This document shows, one piece after another, positions 11,559 through 23,462 of a stretch of DNA of 64,000 nt. Position 1 is the first letter of the stretch; every line of letters begins with the position of its first letter. This stretch comes from Porodaedalea pini (lineage: Eukaryota; Basidiomycota; Agaricomycetes; Hymenochaetales; Hymenochaetaceae), in the NCBI GenBank assembly GCA_002794775.1, contig NBAY01000009.1, positions 124,001 to 188,000 on the forward strand, given 5' to 3'. The notes under the pieces were generated by a model, which saw nothing but the letters and a program-made list of their open reading frames with translations, was not told where the DNA came from and did no database searches. The position numbers and the translations under genes are program-made.

Positions 11559-12794
11559 TCAAATTACATTTGGCTTGTGCTCCATCCCTCTACTTGCATA
11601 CCAGGTCTCAGGCCCCTGTTTCAGACAAGATCAGCATAAGCATCTACGAATTTTGTTGCACTCACCTTCATGTTCTTGACCCTCTGGTTTTTCATTCTCC
11701 TAGTATACCACTCGTTCTGTGTCACGTTCGGCCGGTACCTCGCACGGTCCTCAGGGCTCATACGGGAAAGTGCGTCCTTCACGGCATGACTCTCCTCCAA
11801 GGCACGGAGTTGCACGTCGTTGCCCGGGCGGGAGAAGAACACAACGGACCAACGTGGGAAGGCACTCTGAGCCCCAGGCGGAGGCACAATGCGGTGCATG
11901 TTTGAGCGCAGGATACCACCAGAGAACAGAGCCAGGGCGTCCCCAATGTTGCAGATCGCGTGCCCAGGGATCGGGCGGACGTACTGCCAGTCTGGACTGC
12001 CTGGGGGGAGCACCTGAAGTCCGCCGAGCCGATTGTGCAGGAAGGAAAGCGAGCCAAAGTCAGTGTGAGCGCCAAGGGTCACCTTGTCCTTATCGATCGC
12101 ACCCCCAGTGTTCGCATGCTTGGGTGGACTTTTGATGCAACGAGCTTCCGAGCCGCTGGAGTCTGTGAGCGCATGAAGCTCGAGAAGAGCACCCGCAGAG
12201 AGTCCAAGCTTCTTCTCGAAGACGGATAGAGTGGTGTCAATGACTCCAAGGGACTTGCGCACGAAAGGAGTGATAGTTGGTTCCATGCGCACTTTGACTG
12301 TCGAAGGGTAGGTGCGATGAACAGGTACGGGGTACGCAAGAGCATCTTCTTTGGAAATATTGATGAACTCGACGTTGTCGGGACTACCGTACTCATTCGT
12401 CGCGTAGGCGCCTATTGCTTTGTATCTTTACCGAGAAGTCAACATTCTGTATACGAGTTTTAAATGCAAGACGCCTGACCCAAAGGACTTGCCGCCATCT
12501 CCTTGCTCAAATTTCATCTTCTCGTCTATAGGAAGGTCCATTGTCTCAGCACCCATCTCGAACATCCCCTCAACTTCTTCATCAGCGCCATGATTCTTTA
12601 GACTGGGTTATCTGAGTAAAATTCATAGAGTGAGCAGGGTACAATACTCACTACCAGAATCCCAATTCTGTCGCAGCCTTCCAGAGTTTCTCAATTTCTT
12701 GAGAGTCACCAGCTTTAACGAGTTCATAGTCGACGACCAGCAGAGGATGCGTGGGAATGTCGTCTGGAAAGGGAGGGAACGCTAAAGCAGGCAT
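11559..12794 (-). CDS. 2-oxoglutarate/Fe(II) oxygenase, IPNS-like, copy 1
   Basis: Exons 12652-12794, 12480-12602, 11666-12425 and 11559-11615; 360 aa, no lesions. The DIOX_N-type N-terminus (ending LGFWYLKNHGAD) precedes the 2OG-Fe(II) jelly-roll. Iron ligands are the H and D of AHTDFGSLSFLHNRLGG and the distal H of SNMHRIVPPPG. The 2-oxoglutarate clamp is the R-x-S of RWSVVFFSRP. The C-terminus ends GPETWYASRGMEHKPNVI. It is most like the soluble fungal and plant dioxygenases grouped with isopenicillin N synthase. The substrate is unknown, and nothing suggests penicillin synthesis. It is the first of four tandem copies. The second intron starts GTCAGG where copies 2 and 3 have GTAAG, so its splicing may be weaker. 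Confidence 0.87.
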
Positions 12795-12838
12795 GATGGG
12801 ACAAAGCTGGTAGATACCGTCGGCTACTCAGGATCCTG

Positions 12839-12848
12839 CTTTTATATA
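12839..12848 (-). promoter_or_regulatory. TATA box of oxygenase copy 1
   Basis: On the minus strand this reads TATATAAAAG, 45-54 bp upstream of the ATG. Copies 2 and 3 have TATAAG at matching positions. Confidence 0.5.
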
Positions 12849-13118
12849 CTGTGGGGTCAAGGATTATGCCCATTACTTATAGTCATTGAACTCCCTGTAT
12901 CCTGAATGTCGGCCGACTACTCGTGGAGTATGAGAATATGAGTTGCATTCTTAAATGCCGTGTGAGCCTCAAAACGCTTCGCAATTCACTGGAGTAGTCG
13001 AAGAGAAGTCAGCAGGCTTCGTAGAACAAAACGACATTGAACTCTATCCAAGTAATCAGAAACTCGGCTCACGGATTGGGATGAACAAGGTTTGCGTGGG
13101 CTTCTTTTGGAGACTGAG

Positions 13119-13148
13119 CAGCACCTGACTACAGATCCGATAAGCGTC
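13119..13148 (-). promoter_or_regulatory. Conserved GATA-type element, copy 1
   Basis: GCACCTGAC followed by GATCCGATAAGCGTC (GATAAG at 13139-13144), about 345 bp upstream of the oxygenase ATG. The same pair recurs upstream of the other three copies at near-constant distance. Confidence 0.4.
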
Positions 13149-13745
13149 GGTCTCGATGATTCTGCATTAGCGAATACACATAATTTTAAGACGATTGAGG
13201 GCTTTTCAAGTTCTAGACCTGTTTGATTCCGCCATGTCTGGCGTATTCTCAGTACGCTTGTGCTCCATCTTTCATGGACTTGAAGATATAAATGAGAGGA
13301 TGCTGAAAGCTCGTTCGAGCCTCGTAGACCAAGCAGGCTCGTAGCAGGCCATTAGTATTAATATTGGCTAGGAGACTCCTAGCCCAGGAGTCGTGAACCC
13401 AAATTTTAATTGCCGCCGGATTCGCTCACGTGATCTACTAAATCTACGCGATATCTTTGCACCCTTTCCACGTCAACCATACCAGTAAAGTAGTACATCC
13501 CTCTTGCTTGTGAGTTATACTTTCGAATTCAGCGGATGGCTCATACTGTTAGATGTGCTCGGAAAAACTGGTGGTTCTCTCACTTGCAAGCGCTTTGTGA
13601 GGCATCATTGCTGTCGACAAAATGCCTTTTCCGTCTTGGCTCATGTTCATGCCACCCGTTTACAAAACAACTGGACTCACGTCCCGTGATTTAGATCAGA
13701 CTTGTGTTTCTCTCTATTGCCAGGCTAATGTGGCATATGATTCCT

Positions 13746-15150
13746 CTACTCCTCCCTCGCCCACTGGGTCTTCTCGACCTCAAGGAGGAAGTCCACAGTG
13801 TCATCAACTGTCTTCTTCCAGTCTATGAACTCGCTCAGACCGAGGACATCTTTCGCCCTGCTGTTATCCAAGGTCGCGAATTTCGCTCTCTCCCCGCCTT
13901 CCTCAATCTTCGCAAGACGCGCACTGAGCTGCGGTCTTGTCGCACGCAAGTACTTGACCGCATCGAACCATGTAAATGTCGGGCCACTGAGAAGGATGCG
14001 CTTCCGACCGACTTCTGTAGCAGGTGGCGCCTTCAACGCGAGAACGTGTGCTCGTGCGAGGTTCCGGACATCGACTACCTGCGGGGGAGCATTTTGACGT
14101 CCCGTCGTCCATGTGACGGAAGAGGGATCGTCTGGCAGAATGCTCTTGTAGAGGACGGTGCCCACAGTAGACAGAGATCCGGGGTCATCCTTGGGGAATA
14201 CGCTGCCGGGGACGAACGGTCCAAAAAAGAAGGGCGGATTGACTGCAGATCGGACGCGATGTCAACTCCTTGCTCAAGGAAGATAGCTCTTTGCGACCCA
14301 CTGGTCGTGATGTCCATCTCGGGATGTCCATCTGCGAACTTCCAGACCTCACGCTCCGCTACCGTCTTTGCGACACTGTAATTGAACGTCGCGCTGTGGT
14401 CTCCCTCCAAAGATTGCTCTCGCGTTCCAGGATTTCAGTCTATTGGTCAAGTCGTCAGAGTCTTGATTTCGCTTTAGACTAAACGACTTGCCATTCTCCG
14501 TGAAGACTCTCTCAGTATACATCTCGTCTGATTCACCATCAGCGACGGCGAGAAAGCTACTGGTTATGACAGCTCTCTTGACTCCCAGGGCTGCGCCTTG
14601 TCGCACGATTTTCAGAGCGCCACCGACAGCTCCCTAAATCAGGAGTCAGAGTCTATCCATGTTGTCAAAGTTCGAAAATCGCGTGCACGTACCTCTAGTA
14701 ACTCTGCTGCGTTCGCTGACCATGGAAGTGGAGCAGCCAGATGAACTATGGCGTTGACACCTGCAGAACAAATCAGCAATGCGCTTTCAAAAACGATTCG
14801 ATCGAGCGGTCTACCTTTCAGGGCATCAGTATAATCTCCTTTTATGAAGTCGGCGAAGGCGACGACCTCAATCTTTCCGTCAAACTTGGCCTTCAGAGCG
14901 TCGACTTTACCCGGACGAGCAGTGCTGCGGATAAGACAATGGACTCTAATCTGTGTTGGAGCTTAATCAGGGGCAGACATTACTCACGCGCGAACGGAAT
15001 AACCAGCTTCAAGGGCCTGGTGGACGACATGAGCACCGATGAAACCAGACGCGCCTGTGATCTGCGTATTGTCGGCGTCAGTTGTTGGTGATATTCTGTT
15101 TTATGAAAGAGACTCACAAGTAACTTGGAGGAACTCGTTCTTGAGAGGAC
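13746..15150 (-). pseudogene. NAD(P)-dependent SDR reductase, nearly full length but interrupted
   Basis: Extended short-chain dehydrogenase of the dihydroflavonol/cinnamoyl reductase type. The Rossmann GASGFIGAH begins near 15061, then HLAAPLPWS, VITSSFLAVADG, the catalytic YSVAK, INPPFFFGPFVPG and a C-terminus ending at 13746. Exons are separated by GT-AG introns plus one GC-AG intron (GCAAGT start, around 14487). After that intron the family Trp (END-W-NPGTREQS) is TGA, a premature stop. A weaker acceptor 21 nt downstream would skip it in frame. No convincing ATG exon joins the Rossmann exon: the upstream stretch gives KNEFLQVT but needs an awkward junction. Most likely a recent pseudogene; a functional spliced form cannot be excluded. 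Confidence 0.65.
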
Positions 15151-15837
15151 TGGATGGTTCTCGTTGTGAAATGCAAAGGAATTTTGTGCGAGTTCTGATT
15201 CTCAGACCGCTTGAACAACATTCATTTTTATACCCTGATCTCAAAGCACTACGGACGCCAAATTGGTCGATTTCTAACTACTCGCAGGCATTCGGCATTT
15301 CTCAGCAACTTATGACAACTCAGGATGCGAATGTCGGCCATTCGGGCATGAGGGCGACTTAACCGAGCTACGTATTCTCTTTTATTGCTTACCCTGCGTG
15401 CTCGCTTATCTAATGAAAACAGCGTTAGGCAAAAATCAGAATTTACCCGCAAAGGCTGACTGATCTTCGGAGCGTCCAGTATACTTGTAAATGTCGCATT
15501 GATACCGGACTCCTCGCCGTGTTTCAGTGTGGATGAGTGAGCCGGCATTCACCCATTCACAGGGCTTGCGCGCGCATACAATAGCTAGCTAACAATGCTG
15601 AAATGGTAAGGACAACATGCACTCAATTTTGAGTAGCTAAACCCGTGGTCATTATTGGCTGGATGGACGTGGTCGTGACCACTGAAACCGATCTTTTAGC
15701 CAGAACGTCGAAGGGCCAAAGCTACAAGTAATAAGATAGGTCTGTGTCTGTGCACGTGTTCTTCTGTAATACATCCTCCATGTTCGACCCGCGGTAGCTG
15801 AGGTGGCATCCTTGTTGCTGTTCGTGTATAAATAATA
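15151..15837. other. Flank between reductase copy and Helitron-like repeat
   Basis: No gene supported; only short shadow frames. A TATAAATAATACTA stretch directly abuts the repeat. Confidence 0.35.
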
Positions 15838-17027
15838 CTAGCCCTGGAGTTCCCGGCTTCGCCGGGAACTCCGCTGGCCATCAATCCGAGTTTTTTAGGC
15901 ATTGCTTAATCTGAGTTTTTTTTGGTTCTTCAGATTTAATTAATGCAACTTCTCACTCAAAATACCCTGCTGGCCATCAGTCTAAGCTCTTAGAACAATG
16001 CTCCATCTTAGTTCACATGATTCTTCAATTGCAAAACTATATATCTCACATACACATGCTTGAAAGCAATCTGAAATTTTATTGTATGACATTCTATTTA
16101 CAACAAAACCTCACTAAGTACAATATTGGTTGTTGAGAACTTGAAGATAGAATAAGTCTCCTTCAATGGAGAGACATATAGTGCATAATACCTGCTTCTC
16201 ATGGCTTCATTTAAAATAGAAAGGATATTCTTTATACAATATAGATACATTAGGACACCTTATATTATATTCATAAAAGGCTATAGGTGTAGGCCTGCCA
16301 GAGTATTCTCACTACTTCTAACATGTTTCTGACTTCCTAAACATCATGACTTGACCCTGATGTATTGAGTGTCTGACATTCCAAGACACAAACTCTGAAA
16401 CACAACCATGTAACTGTACCACAATTATGAGCAGTCCAAGTCTGAGACTCCAGACCTTTGGAATCTGGCACATTATGTTCAATTCATGCCCTTTTCACAT
16501 CCTCTTTACTGCCAAACTCATCCAAAGCTTATATGCACTTATTTATTTTATAATACACATGGAGAAGATAGCAGAATATTTTTCTAATTGACTTATTTTT
16601 TTCAGCATTTTTCCTAACTTTTTCATATGAGGAGTATAAAATTGATTGTAGATGATTTGCATGCTGCTGCTTTGGAGTTACCACTTTCAGCCATCAAATT
16701 TTTGAGAGAAGAGCATGATTTAATTAAACTATTTTTCCCCTGATTTTTTCGATTTTTTTTTCATATTTTTTACAATTTTTTTCATAGGGGAAATGAGTTG
16801 ATTGAGCCTACAGAGCGGTGTGCTCACGGATGTGTGCCCATGTGCAAACATCATATGATGATCTGCATGTTGCCGCTTTGAGCCATCAAAATTTTCGGAG
16901 CTGGCCGGAGCAGGAGCATGTGTGTGACGACTAAAGAAGGAAAAAGGAAGCATCAAAAACTTGAAAGTCTGAATTTAGTCAGCATGTGGCTGTGTCAAAA
17001 GTGACCCTTTGCATTTGTATATTAAGA
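15838..17027 (-). mobile_element. Non-autonomous Helitron-like element, copy A
   Basis: About 1.19 kb, AT-rich and non-coding, more than 85% identical by eye to the adjacent copy. Read on the minus strand it starts TCTTAATATACAAA and ends with a 12-bp hairpin, then AGGGCTAG, followed by T. A 5' TC, a subterminal 3' hairpin and a CTRR end inserted before T are the classical Helitron termini. No Rep/helicase gene is present, so it would need help in trans. Ends were placed by where the two copies stop matching. A satellite or other tandem repeat remains possible. Confidence 0.55.
15846..15872. repeat. Perfect 12-bp hairpin, copy A
   Basis: GGAGTTCCCGGC, loop TTC, GCCGGGAACTCC: a perfect 12-bp stem with a 3-nt loop, 8 nt from the CTAG terminus on the minus strand. 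Confidence 0.85.
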
Positions 17028-17030
17028 TAA

Positions 17031-18372
17031 CCAGCCCTGGAGTTCCCGGCTTCGCCAGGAACTCCGCTGGCCATCAATCCGAGTTTTTTAGGCATTGCTT
17101 AATCTGAGTTTTTTTGTTTCTTCAGATTTGAAAAATGCAAATTCTCACTCTAAAAGCTATACCTATTCAAAGTTCCTTGCTGGCCATCAGTCTAAGCTCT
17201 TAGAACAATTCTTCATCTTAGTTCACATGATTCTTCAATTGCAAAACTATATATCTCACATACACATGCTTGAAAGCAATCTGAAATTTTATTGTATGAC
17301 ATTCTATTTACAACAAAACCTCACTAAGTACAATATTGGTTGTTGAGAACCTGAAGATAGAGTAAGTCTCCTTCAATGGAGAGACATAGTGCATAATACC
17401 TGCTTCTCATGTCTTCATTTAAAATAGAAAGGATATTCTTTATACAATATAGATACTATGTTAGGACACCTTATATCATATTCATAAAAGGCTATAGGTG
17501 TAGGCCTGCTAGAGTACCCTCACTACTTCTAACATGTTGCTGACTTCCTAAACATCATGACTTGACCCTGATGTATTGAGTGTCTGACATTCCAAGACAC
17601 AAACTCTAAAACACAACCATGTAGCTGTATCACAGTTATGAGGTGTCCAAGTCTGAGACTCAGTGGGAGCCTCCAGACCTTTGGAGTCTGACACATTATG
17701 TTCAGTTCATGCCATTTTCACATTCTCTTTACTTCCCAACTCATCCAAAGCTTATATGCACTCATACTGAGTTGTGCTATGTATAGTCTGGCATGAGCCA
17801 GACCAATGATTTACATATTCTGAGAGTAACTCTCAATGGACTCCTATTGGTTGATTTTCTACTGAAATTTATTTTATAATACATATGGAGAAGATAGCAA
17901 AATATTTTCTAATTGACTTATTTTTTTCAGCATTTTCCCTAACTTTTTCATTTGAGGAATGAGTTGTTTGAGCTCAGAGTATAAAATTGATTATAGATGA
18001 TTTGCATGCTGCTGCTTTGGAGTTACCACTTTTAGCCATCAAATTTTTGGGAGAAGAGCATAATTTAATTAAATTATTTTTTCCCAAATTTTTGCAAAAT
18101 TTTTCATATTTTTTACAATTTTCTTTGTAGGGGAAATGAGTTGATTGAGCCTACAGAGTAGTCTGCTCACGGATGTGTGCACATGTGCAAACATCATGTG
18201 GTGATCTGCAATGTTGCCGCTTTGAGCCATCAAAATTTTCGGAGCTGGCCGGAGCAGGAGGATGTGGGTGACAACTAAAGAAGGAAAAAAGAAGCATCAA
18301 AAACATTGAAAGTCCGAATTTAGTCAGCATGTGGCTGTGTCGAAAGTAGGGGGTTGCGTTTGTATATTAAGA
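17031..18372 (-). mobile_element. Non-autonomous Helitron-like element, copy B
   Basis: Second copy in direct tandem, separated from copy A by three bases. Read on the minus strand it starts TCTTAATATACAAACGC and ends with the hairpin and AGGGCTGG (CTRR type), followed by T. It carries about 115 bp (near 17762-17878) that is missing from copy A, plus many point differences, so the copies are not freshly duplicated. No coding capacity. Confidence 0.55.
17039..17065. repeat. Hairpin of copy B, one mismatch
   Basis: Same 12-bp stem as copy A, with one G-to-A change in the right arm (GCCAGGAACTCC). Confidence 0.8.
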
Positions 18373-18839
18373 TTAAGATAAGGATTTTCCATTTTTCCAT
18401 TTTTCGGGCGACAATTCTTTGAGAAGCTTGGGGGCCCGAAATAAATAGCATCACTCACACTTTAGTGGCACAGTACAAGACGCTCATTCTTCACATAATT
18501 GTTTTACAAAGATTCTCGTACTGGTCCGCGCAACTGAGTTGTTTTGATCTCGAGTGGCTCGCAGCGCACTACAGAGGGTAATATTCGCCTCATTTTCGGA
18601 TATCGACTTACATATGTGCAGGTAAGCGGGAATGTTCGGCTGAGACATCGTCGCGTCGCCGACGCGTTTGGTCATGATAGAATAGTAAATTACCGGTTTG
18701 ACTACTTCCTTCTTTTCCATCTGACGATACGAACTGAGTCGACACACAGTAAACGTGTCCTCATAGCTTACAGCTCTTTTCATAAGTATACGGAAATACG
18801 ATTTTCGTACCTGACCGATAAGGTACTAAGCGTGGTACT

Positions 18840-19215
18840 CAAGATAGTTTTGCCACAGTTCATCGGTGTGTTGCCCGCGCACACGCAAGAATAGTTCATC
18901 GAGTCACGCAGAATTGTCAAGAGAAAGAATGTGGAGGGACCAGTGCCGCAGGACGAAGGAAGAACTTCGACGCTGCGTTCGACAACCTCACTGCGCATCT
19001 CGACAAGTCCGGGGAGGGAAACTACCGCGTTGCGGGCAAGGTGAGCTACGCCGAGTTTGAGCTGGTTTCGATCCTAAACCTTGTCAAGCGTTTGAGCTTT
19101 AACGAGGTATGGAAGAGGCTTGAGGGTCGCAACGGCGGAAGATGGGCGAAGCTCATGGACTTGCCTCTGTACAAGAGATTGTTGCCAGCCAACCGCGCAG
19201 GGATATGTTGTAAAG
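18840..19215 (+). pseudogene. GST remnant 2 (array unit 2)
   Basis: C-terminal half of an etherase-type GST. The start reads IGVLPAHTQE and then an in-frame TAG where other copies continue. The last part is clean: SYAEFELVSILNLVKRLSF and GRNGGRWAKLMDLPLYKRLL. The N-terminal thioredoxin-like half was not found upstream. It lies immediately 3' of oxygenase copy 2 in tail-to-tail orientation. Confidence 0.7.
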
Positions 19216-19378
19216 TCAAGATACTTCATCAGAATTTAGTTTGTATGTGTAAAACATAGATTGAACGCTTCTGCTGCCGCTCTGATTATTTTTTTTGATA
19301 TAAAACCGAGTAGTAAGAATACCTGGCCACAACTCATATACCAAGAACGACGAGAAGCTCGTCGCCTTTTCAAAGAGA

Positions 19379-20623
19379 TCACAGTACATTGGGCTTGTGC
19401 TCCATGCCTTTGCTCGCATACCAGGTCTCAGGACCCTGTTTCAGACGAGATCAGCATAAGCCTGTGATCGCACTGTTGCATACTCACTTTTCTGTTCTTG
19501 AGCCTCTGATTCATTACTCTCCTAGTGAACCATTCGCCCTGCGTCACATTCGGCTGGTACCTCGCTCGGTCCTCAGGGCTCATTCGAGAGAGCGCCTCCT
19601 TCACTGCGTCGCTTTCTTCCAACGCACGGAGGCGCACGCCACTCCCGGGACGTGAGAAGAACACGACAGACCATCGTGGGAATGCACCCTGAGCGCCGGG
19701 CGGAGGCACGATACGATGCATGTTCGAGCGCAAGATGCCGCCGGAGAACAGGGAAAGTGCATCTCCTATGTTGCAGATCGCATGTCCGGGGAGCGGACGA
19801 ACGTACTGCCAATCTGGACTTCCCGGTGGGAGTACCTGTAGTCCGCCGAGCCGGTTGTGCAGGAAGGAAAGCGATCCGAAGTCAGTGTGGGCGCTAAGGG
19901 CTACCTTGTCCTTGTCGATTGTGCCCTCAGTGTTGGCATGCTTGGGGGGACTATTGATACAGCGTGCCTCCGAGTTGCTGGGATCCATGGACGCATGAAG
20001 TTTGAGAAGCGTGCCCGCTGGCAGGCCGAGCTTGTTCTCGAAGACCGATAGGATGGTGCCAATGACTCCGAGAGACTTGTGCACGAAAGGAGTGATGGTC
20101 GATTCCATGCGTGCAATCACAGTCGAAGGGTAAGTGCGATGGACAACCTTGGGGTATGCAAGAGCGTCCTCCTTGGAGATGTTGATGAACTCGACGTTGT
20201 CTGGACTACCGTATTCGTTTGTCGCAATTGTGCCAATTGCTTTGTATCTTTTCCGAGACGTCAGATTCTGGAACGCGAGCCTGCCAAAGCATGAAAATTC
20301 TTACCCGAAGGACTTGCCGCTGTCCCCTTGCTCGAACTTCATCTTCTCGTCTGTGGGAAGATCCATTGTCTCGACTCCCATCTCGAACATCCCTTCGACT
20401 TCATTATCGGCACCATGATTCTTCAGGCTGGGATTATTTCAATAAAAAAACTAGAGAGCGGAACAAAGTACGATACTCACTACCAGAATCCCAATTCTGT
20501 CGCAGCCTTCCAGAGCTTCTCAATTTCTTGAGATTCGCCGCCCTTAATGAGCTCATAGTCGACGACCAGCAGAGGGTGTGTGGGAATGTCGTCGGGAAAG
20601 GGAGGGAATGCTAATCCAGGCAT
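19379..20623 (-). CDS. 2-oxoglutarate/Fe(II) oxygenase, IPNS-like, copy 2
   Basis: Same four-exon structure as copy 1: 20481-20623, 20305-20427, 19488-20247, 19379-19435; 360 aa, intact, all introns GT-AG. It keeps AHTDFGS, NMHRIVPPPG and RWSVVFFSRP, so the iron and 2-oxoglutarate sites are complete. It differs from copy 1 at scattered residues (for example GTIATNEYG, LHASMDPSNSEAR), which suggests divergence under constraint rather than a very recent duplication. Substrate unknown. Confidence 0.88.
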
Positions 20624-20688
20624 GTTAAGAGGGGCCTGAGCTGGTGGTGCAGTTAGATCCCCTTCTAGTAGATACTCAGGTCCCCGTT

Positions 20689-20694
20689 CTTATA
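20689..20694 (-). promoter_or_regulatory. TATA-like box of oxygenase copy 2
   Basis: TATAAG on the minus strand, about 66 bp upstream of the ATG; copy 3 has the same box at 24943-24948, 65 bp upstream. Confidence 0.45.
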
Positions 20695-20969
20695 CTGCGG
20701 AGAAGAGAAGTATGGCGATTGGTTATGATTGATGAATTTTATATATTTTGAGCATCGGCAGACTATTTGCGGGGTTGCAGATGTGAGCTCCTTGCGTAGA
20801 TGCCGTGTGAGGTTCCAATCGTTCGCGGTTTATTGGGGTGGGCGAAGAGAAGAAAGCGACGAGCTGCATAGCACAAACAAGGTAAAACTCTATCCAAAGA
20901 ATTGGGTTATTGAATTGCGAGCAAAATAGACAAAGTTCGTTCGAGTTTCCGCCGCATAGTAAGTAGTAG

Positions 20970-20990
20970 CGCCTGACGGTCTGATAAGCA
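20970..20990 (-). promoter_or_regulatory. Conserved GATA-type element, copy 2
   Basis: CGCCTGACGGTCTGATAAGC, with GATAAG at 20983-20988, about 360 bp upstream of the ATG at 20623; one base differs from the consensus GTCCGATAAGCG. Confidence 0.35.
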
Positions 20991-21584
20991 TCTTCTCTGA
21001 GTTGACACAGTGATAGTTCTGCATGAGCAAATACACGACGTGACTGAAGCTTGTCCGATGGACTCCGTTTGTGACGCATCGCCAGAATGATTTTCTCCCG
21101 TATTTATGACTGCCTTAAGATAAATTTGAAGTCTAAGCACAGCGGAAAGGATTGCGGGACATCAGTAAATTGGAGGTCGCGAGTAATGTAGGCTTGAAAA
21201 TTTATTCCTCAACTTGAACGGATCGAGCTTGTAATTGTCACATGATCCGCCGATCAACGCTCCGATCAGTTGCTGCTTCATCTTCAAAGTGCTCGACCTT
21301 CAGCTTCTTCCACACCAACGTTGTCAAACTATATTTCATCCAACGTCTACCTCTTCTACCCGAAAAAGTGAGTCAAAGCTTTTTTGTTCATATGGTTAAA
21401 TGTTCTTGGAAGAAAATCACTTGTGTTATTTCAATATTTGCAGATTATCATGCTTTGAGCGCCTTTGCTCATCCTCTCCAAGTCACCTGTTTACACAGCA
21501 TTGTAACTCATTGCTCACCAGAACTAAGGAAAGAAATCTTGGAATATAACCGATTGTCTCTTGAAAATATCGCATCAATATCCC

Positions 21585-21965
21585 CTTCTTTTCGACCTCA
21601 AGGAGGAAGTCCTAATGTCTTCTTCCCATCTATGATCTCACCCCCAGTCCAAGGACGTCCTCCGTTCTGCTGTAGTCAAAAGTCATAATCGTCGTCCTTT
21701 CCTCAAAATACGCAACTCTTACGAACTAAGTACGGCATGCAAGTACCTGTCCTATCGAATCGTGTATATACCAAACCACCGAGCAAGGCCTAGGCAGCGT
21801 ATAGACGGCTGCGTACCAGAATGTGTGTGGGTGCAAGATTACGCGCATAGACATCCTACGATGCAGTATCTTGGCGTCTTGTCGTCCATGTGGCAGGAAA
21901 TGGATCGTCTAGCAGTATGCTGCCGTAGAAGATGGTGCGTACGTGATAGAATTCAAAGAATATGC
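21585..21965 (-). pseudogene. SDR reductase fragment (array unit 2)
   Basis: Heavily decayed C-terminal part of the same reductase family. Nucleotide patches matching the copy at 13.7-14.2 kb include TTTTCGACCTCAAGGAGGAAGT near 21594 and the block around 21890-21940 equivalent to the SVTWTTG region. No usable frame remains. Confidence 0.55.
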
Positions 21966-22654
21966 TGATCGACATAGTTCGATTTTCTTCATCGCACATA
22001 ACAAAGCTCTGTCTTCCAGCTCATACTGGGTTATCCTCTGATGTTTAGTTGTTTTGCGCATGCTTCCTCATGAGGAGTAAATACGCCATATACTCAACTT
22101 GAATCGCTCTCGTATCGTAATTGCTCGGAAATTACGGCCGATTCCAGCGATTCCGGCTGAAGGATATGCACAGTACAATAATGTGACAGGAAAAGTAGTA
22201 CGCGCTGACGCAGAACAGTAATAAACCAGTCGCAGAAGTGTATTGATTCAATTCTTCTGGAGTGCTAAGCTAATTCATTCTTCGTCCGTGTCTGGGCGTT
22301 GCTTCGTAAATGAAGTTGTTCTTATACAGCTTTTTTAAACTGAGCACTAGCTATTTTTGAAAGCCACCTCTTTAAAACATCACACTCTTTTTCTTAGATG
22401 TGCTGTTGAGCCACGCATTTTTGCCGTCTGCATTTGGGACTGCATGCCAAAACGTTCTGAGTCCTAATTCATTGTCTGACTGAGCATTTTACCTTATGAC
22501 CAACTTACCAAGCCTCGCACATAACAGAAAAGCGTTGCACGTAGCTGGTCATCAGGGATATAAAGGACGAAAGAAACGAGACGAAGAGCAACATAGCTTC
22601 TCGTATTCGCAGACAATATTAATCTCTTCATCGCAAATGATCGAGCAACGCAAA

Positions 22655-23462
22655 ACCACGCCCTACGACATCCCAAGTACCTTGACTGAAAGGACCGTAT
22701 TTATGTTTGTTCTGAGATCGAGGTTTGCGTTTCGTGTCAAAACACTTGCATTTTTAAATAGACTTCTGCTCGACTACAAGGGTACTCAGTAACAGACGGT
22801 ATGGATCGATTTCCCCGATATCGAAGCGACCACGAAGGCCGTTGGCGCGCCTCCGACGAGGGTGAATGCTGGCGGGAATCTCGGATATACAACCCCCATT
22901 ATCATCGTTGCGTTCCCAGACAAGCCGACATTCGCCCTCTCCGACTCCGTCAAAATCACGGAGTACATAGAAGACACGTTCCCCAACTCCGGGCCCTGAC
23001 TTCTACCGAAAGAGACGCGTGTCTTTTAGGCTGTCTTCACGAAGTACTTGACCGAGAAGGTACTGGTTTCGGTATTCAGGACAATATATTAATTTTGATG
23101 CGGCTCATCGGTGTGATGCACGCGCATACACAGGAACGGTTCATCGAGTCGCGCAGGAGAATTGTGGCAGAAGTTTGAAAGAATTGGTTCCGCAGGACGA
23201 AGCAAGCATGGAAGAGGCGTGGAAGCGTTTCGACGCTGCATTCAACGACCTCGCTGCCCATCTCGACAAGGCCGGAGTTGGAAACTACCGCATTATGGGT
23301 GGGGTGAGCTACGCCGAGCTTGAGCTGGTTTCAATCCTGAACCTCATCAAGCGCGTGAGCTTTGATGAGGCGTGGAAAAGACTTGAGGGTCGCAACGGCG
23401 GAAGATGGGCGAAGTTCGTGGATTCGCCACTGTACAGGAAACTACTCCGGCCAACCGCTTAA
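22655..23462 (+). pseudogene. GST pseudogene 3 (array unit 3), nearly full length
   Basis: Etherase-type GST with both halves visible: an N-terminal exon (TPYDIPSTL), then LLLDYKG, WIDFPDIEATTKAVGAPPT, KPTFALSDSVKITEYIEDTF, and a clean C-terminal half (AFNDLAAHLDKAG, GRNGGRWAKF). Lesions are an in-frame TAA right after LLLDYKGTQ, a TGA where the family has HRLLP, and a TAG after KETRVF. Three stops make this a pseudogene. Confidence 0.75.

Noticed and set aside
11719..12229. Plus-strand frames opposite the oxygenase copies
   Set aside because: Mirror frames recur at the same place in all four copies, as expected for antisense of a conserved gene, with no domain content.
16550..16800. AT-rich stretch as a possible centromere or mitochondrial insert
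   Set aside because: It is part of the two-copy Helitron-like repeat and has no mitochondrial gene content.
15838..18372. Array of spaced repeats as a CRISPR or rRNA-like locus
   Set aside because: Only two long tandem copies, no short spacers, no conserved RNA sequence, and the organism is a eukaryote.
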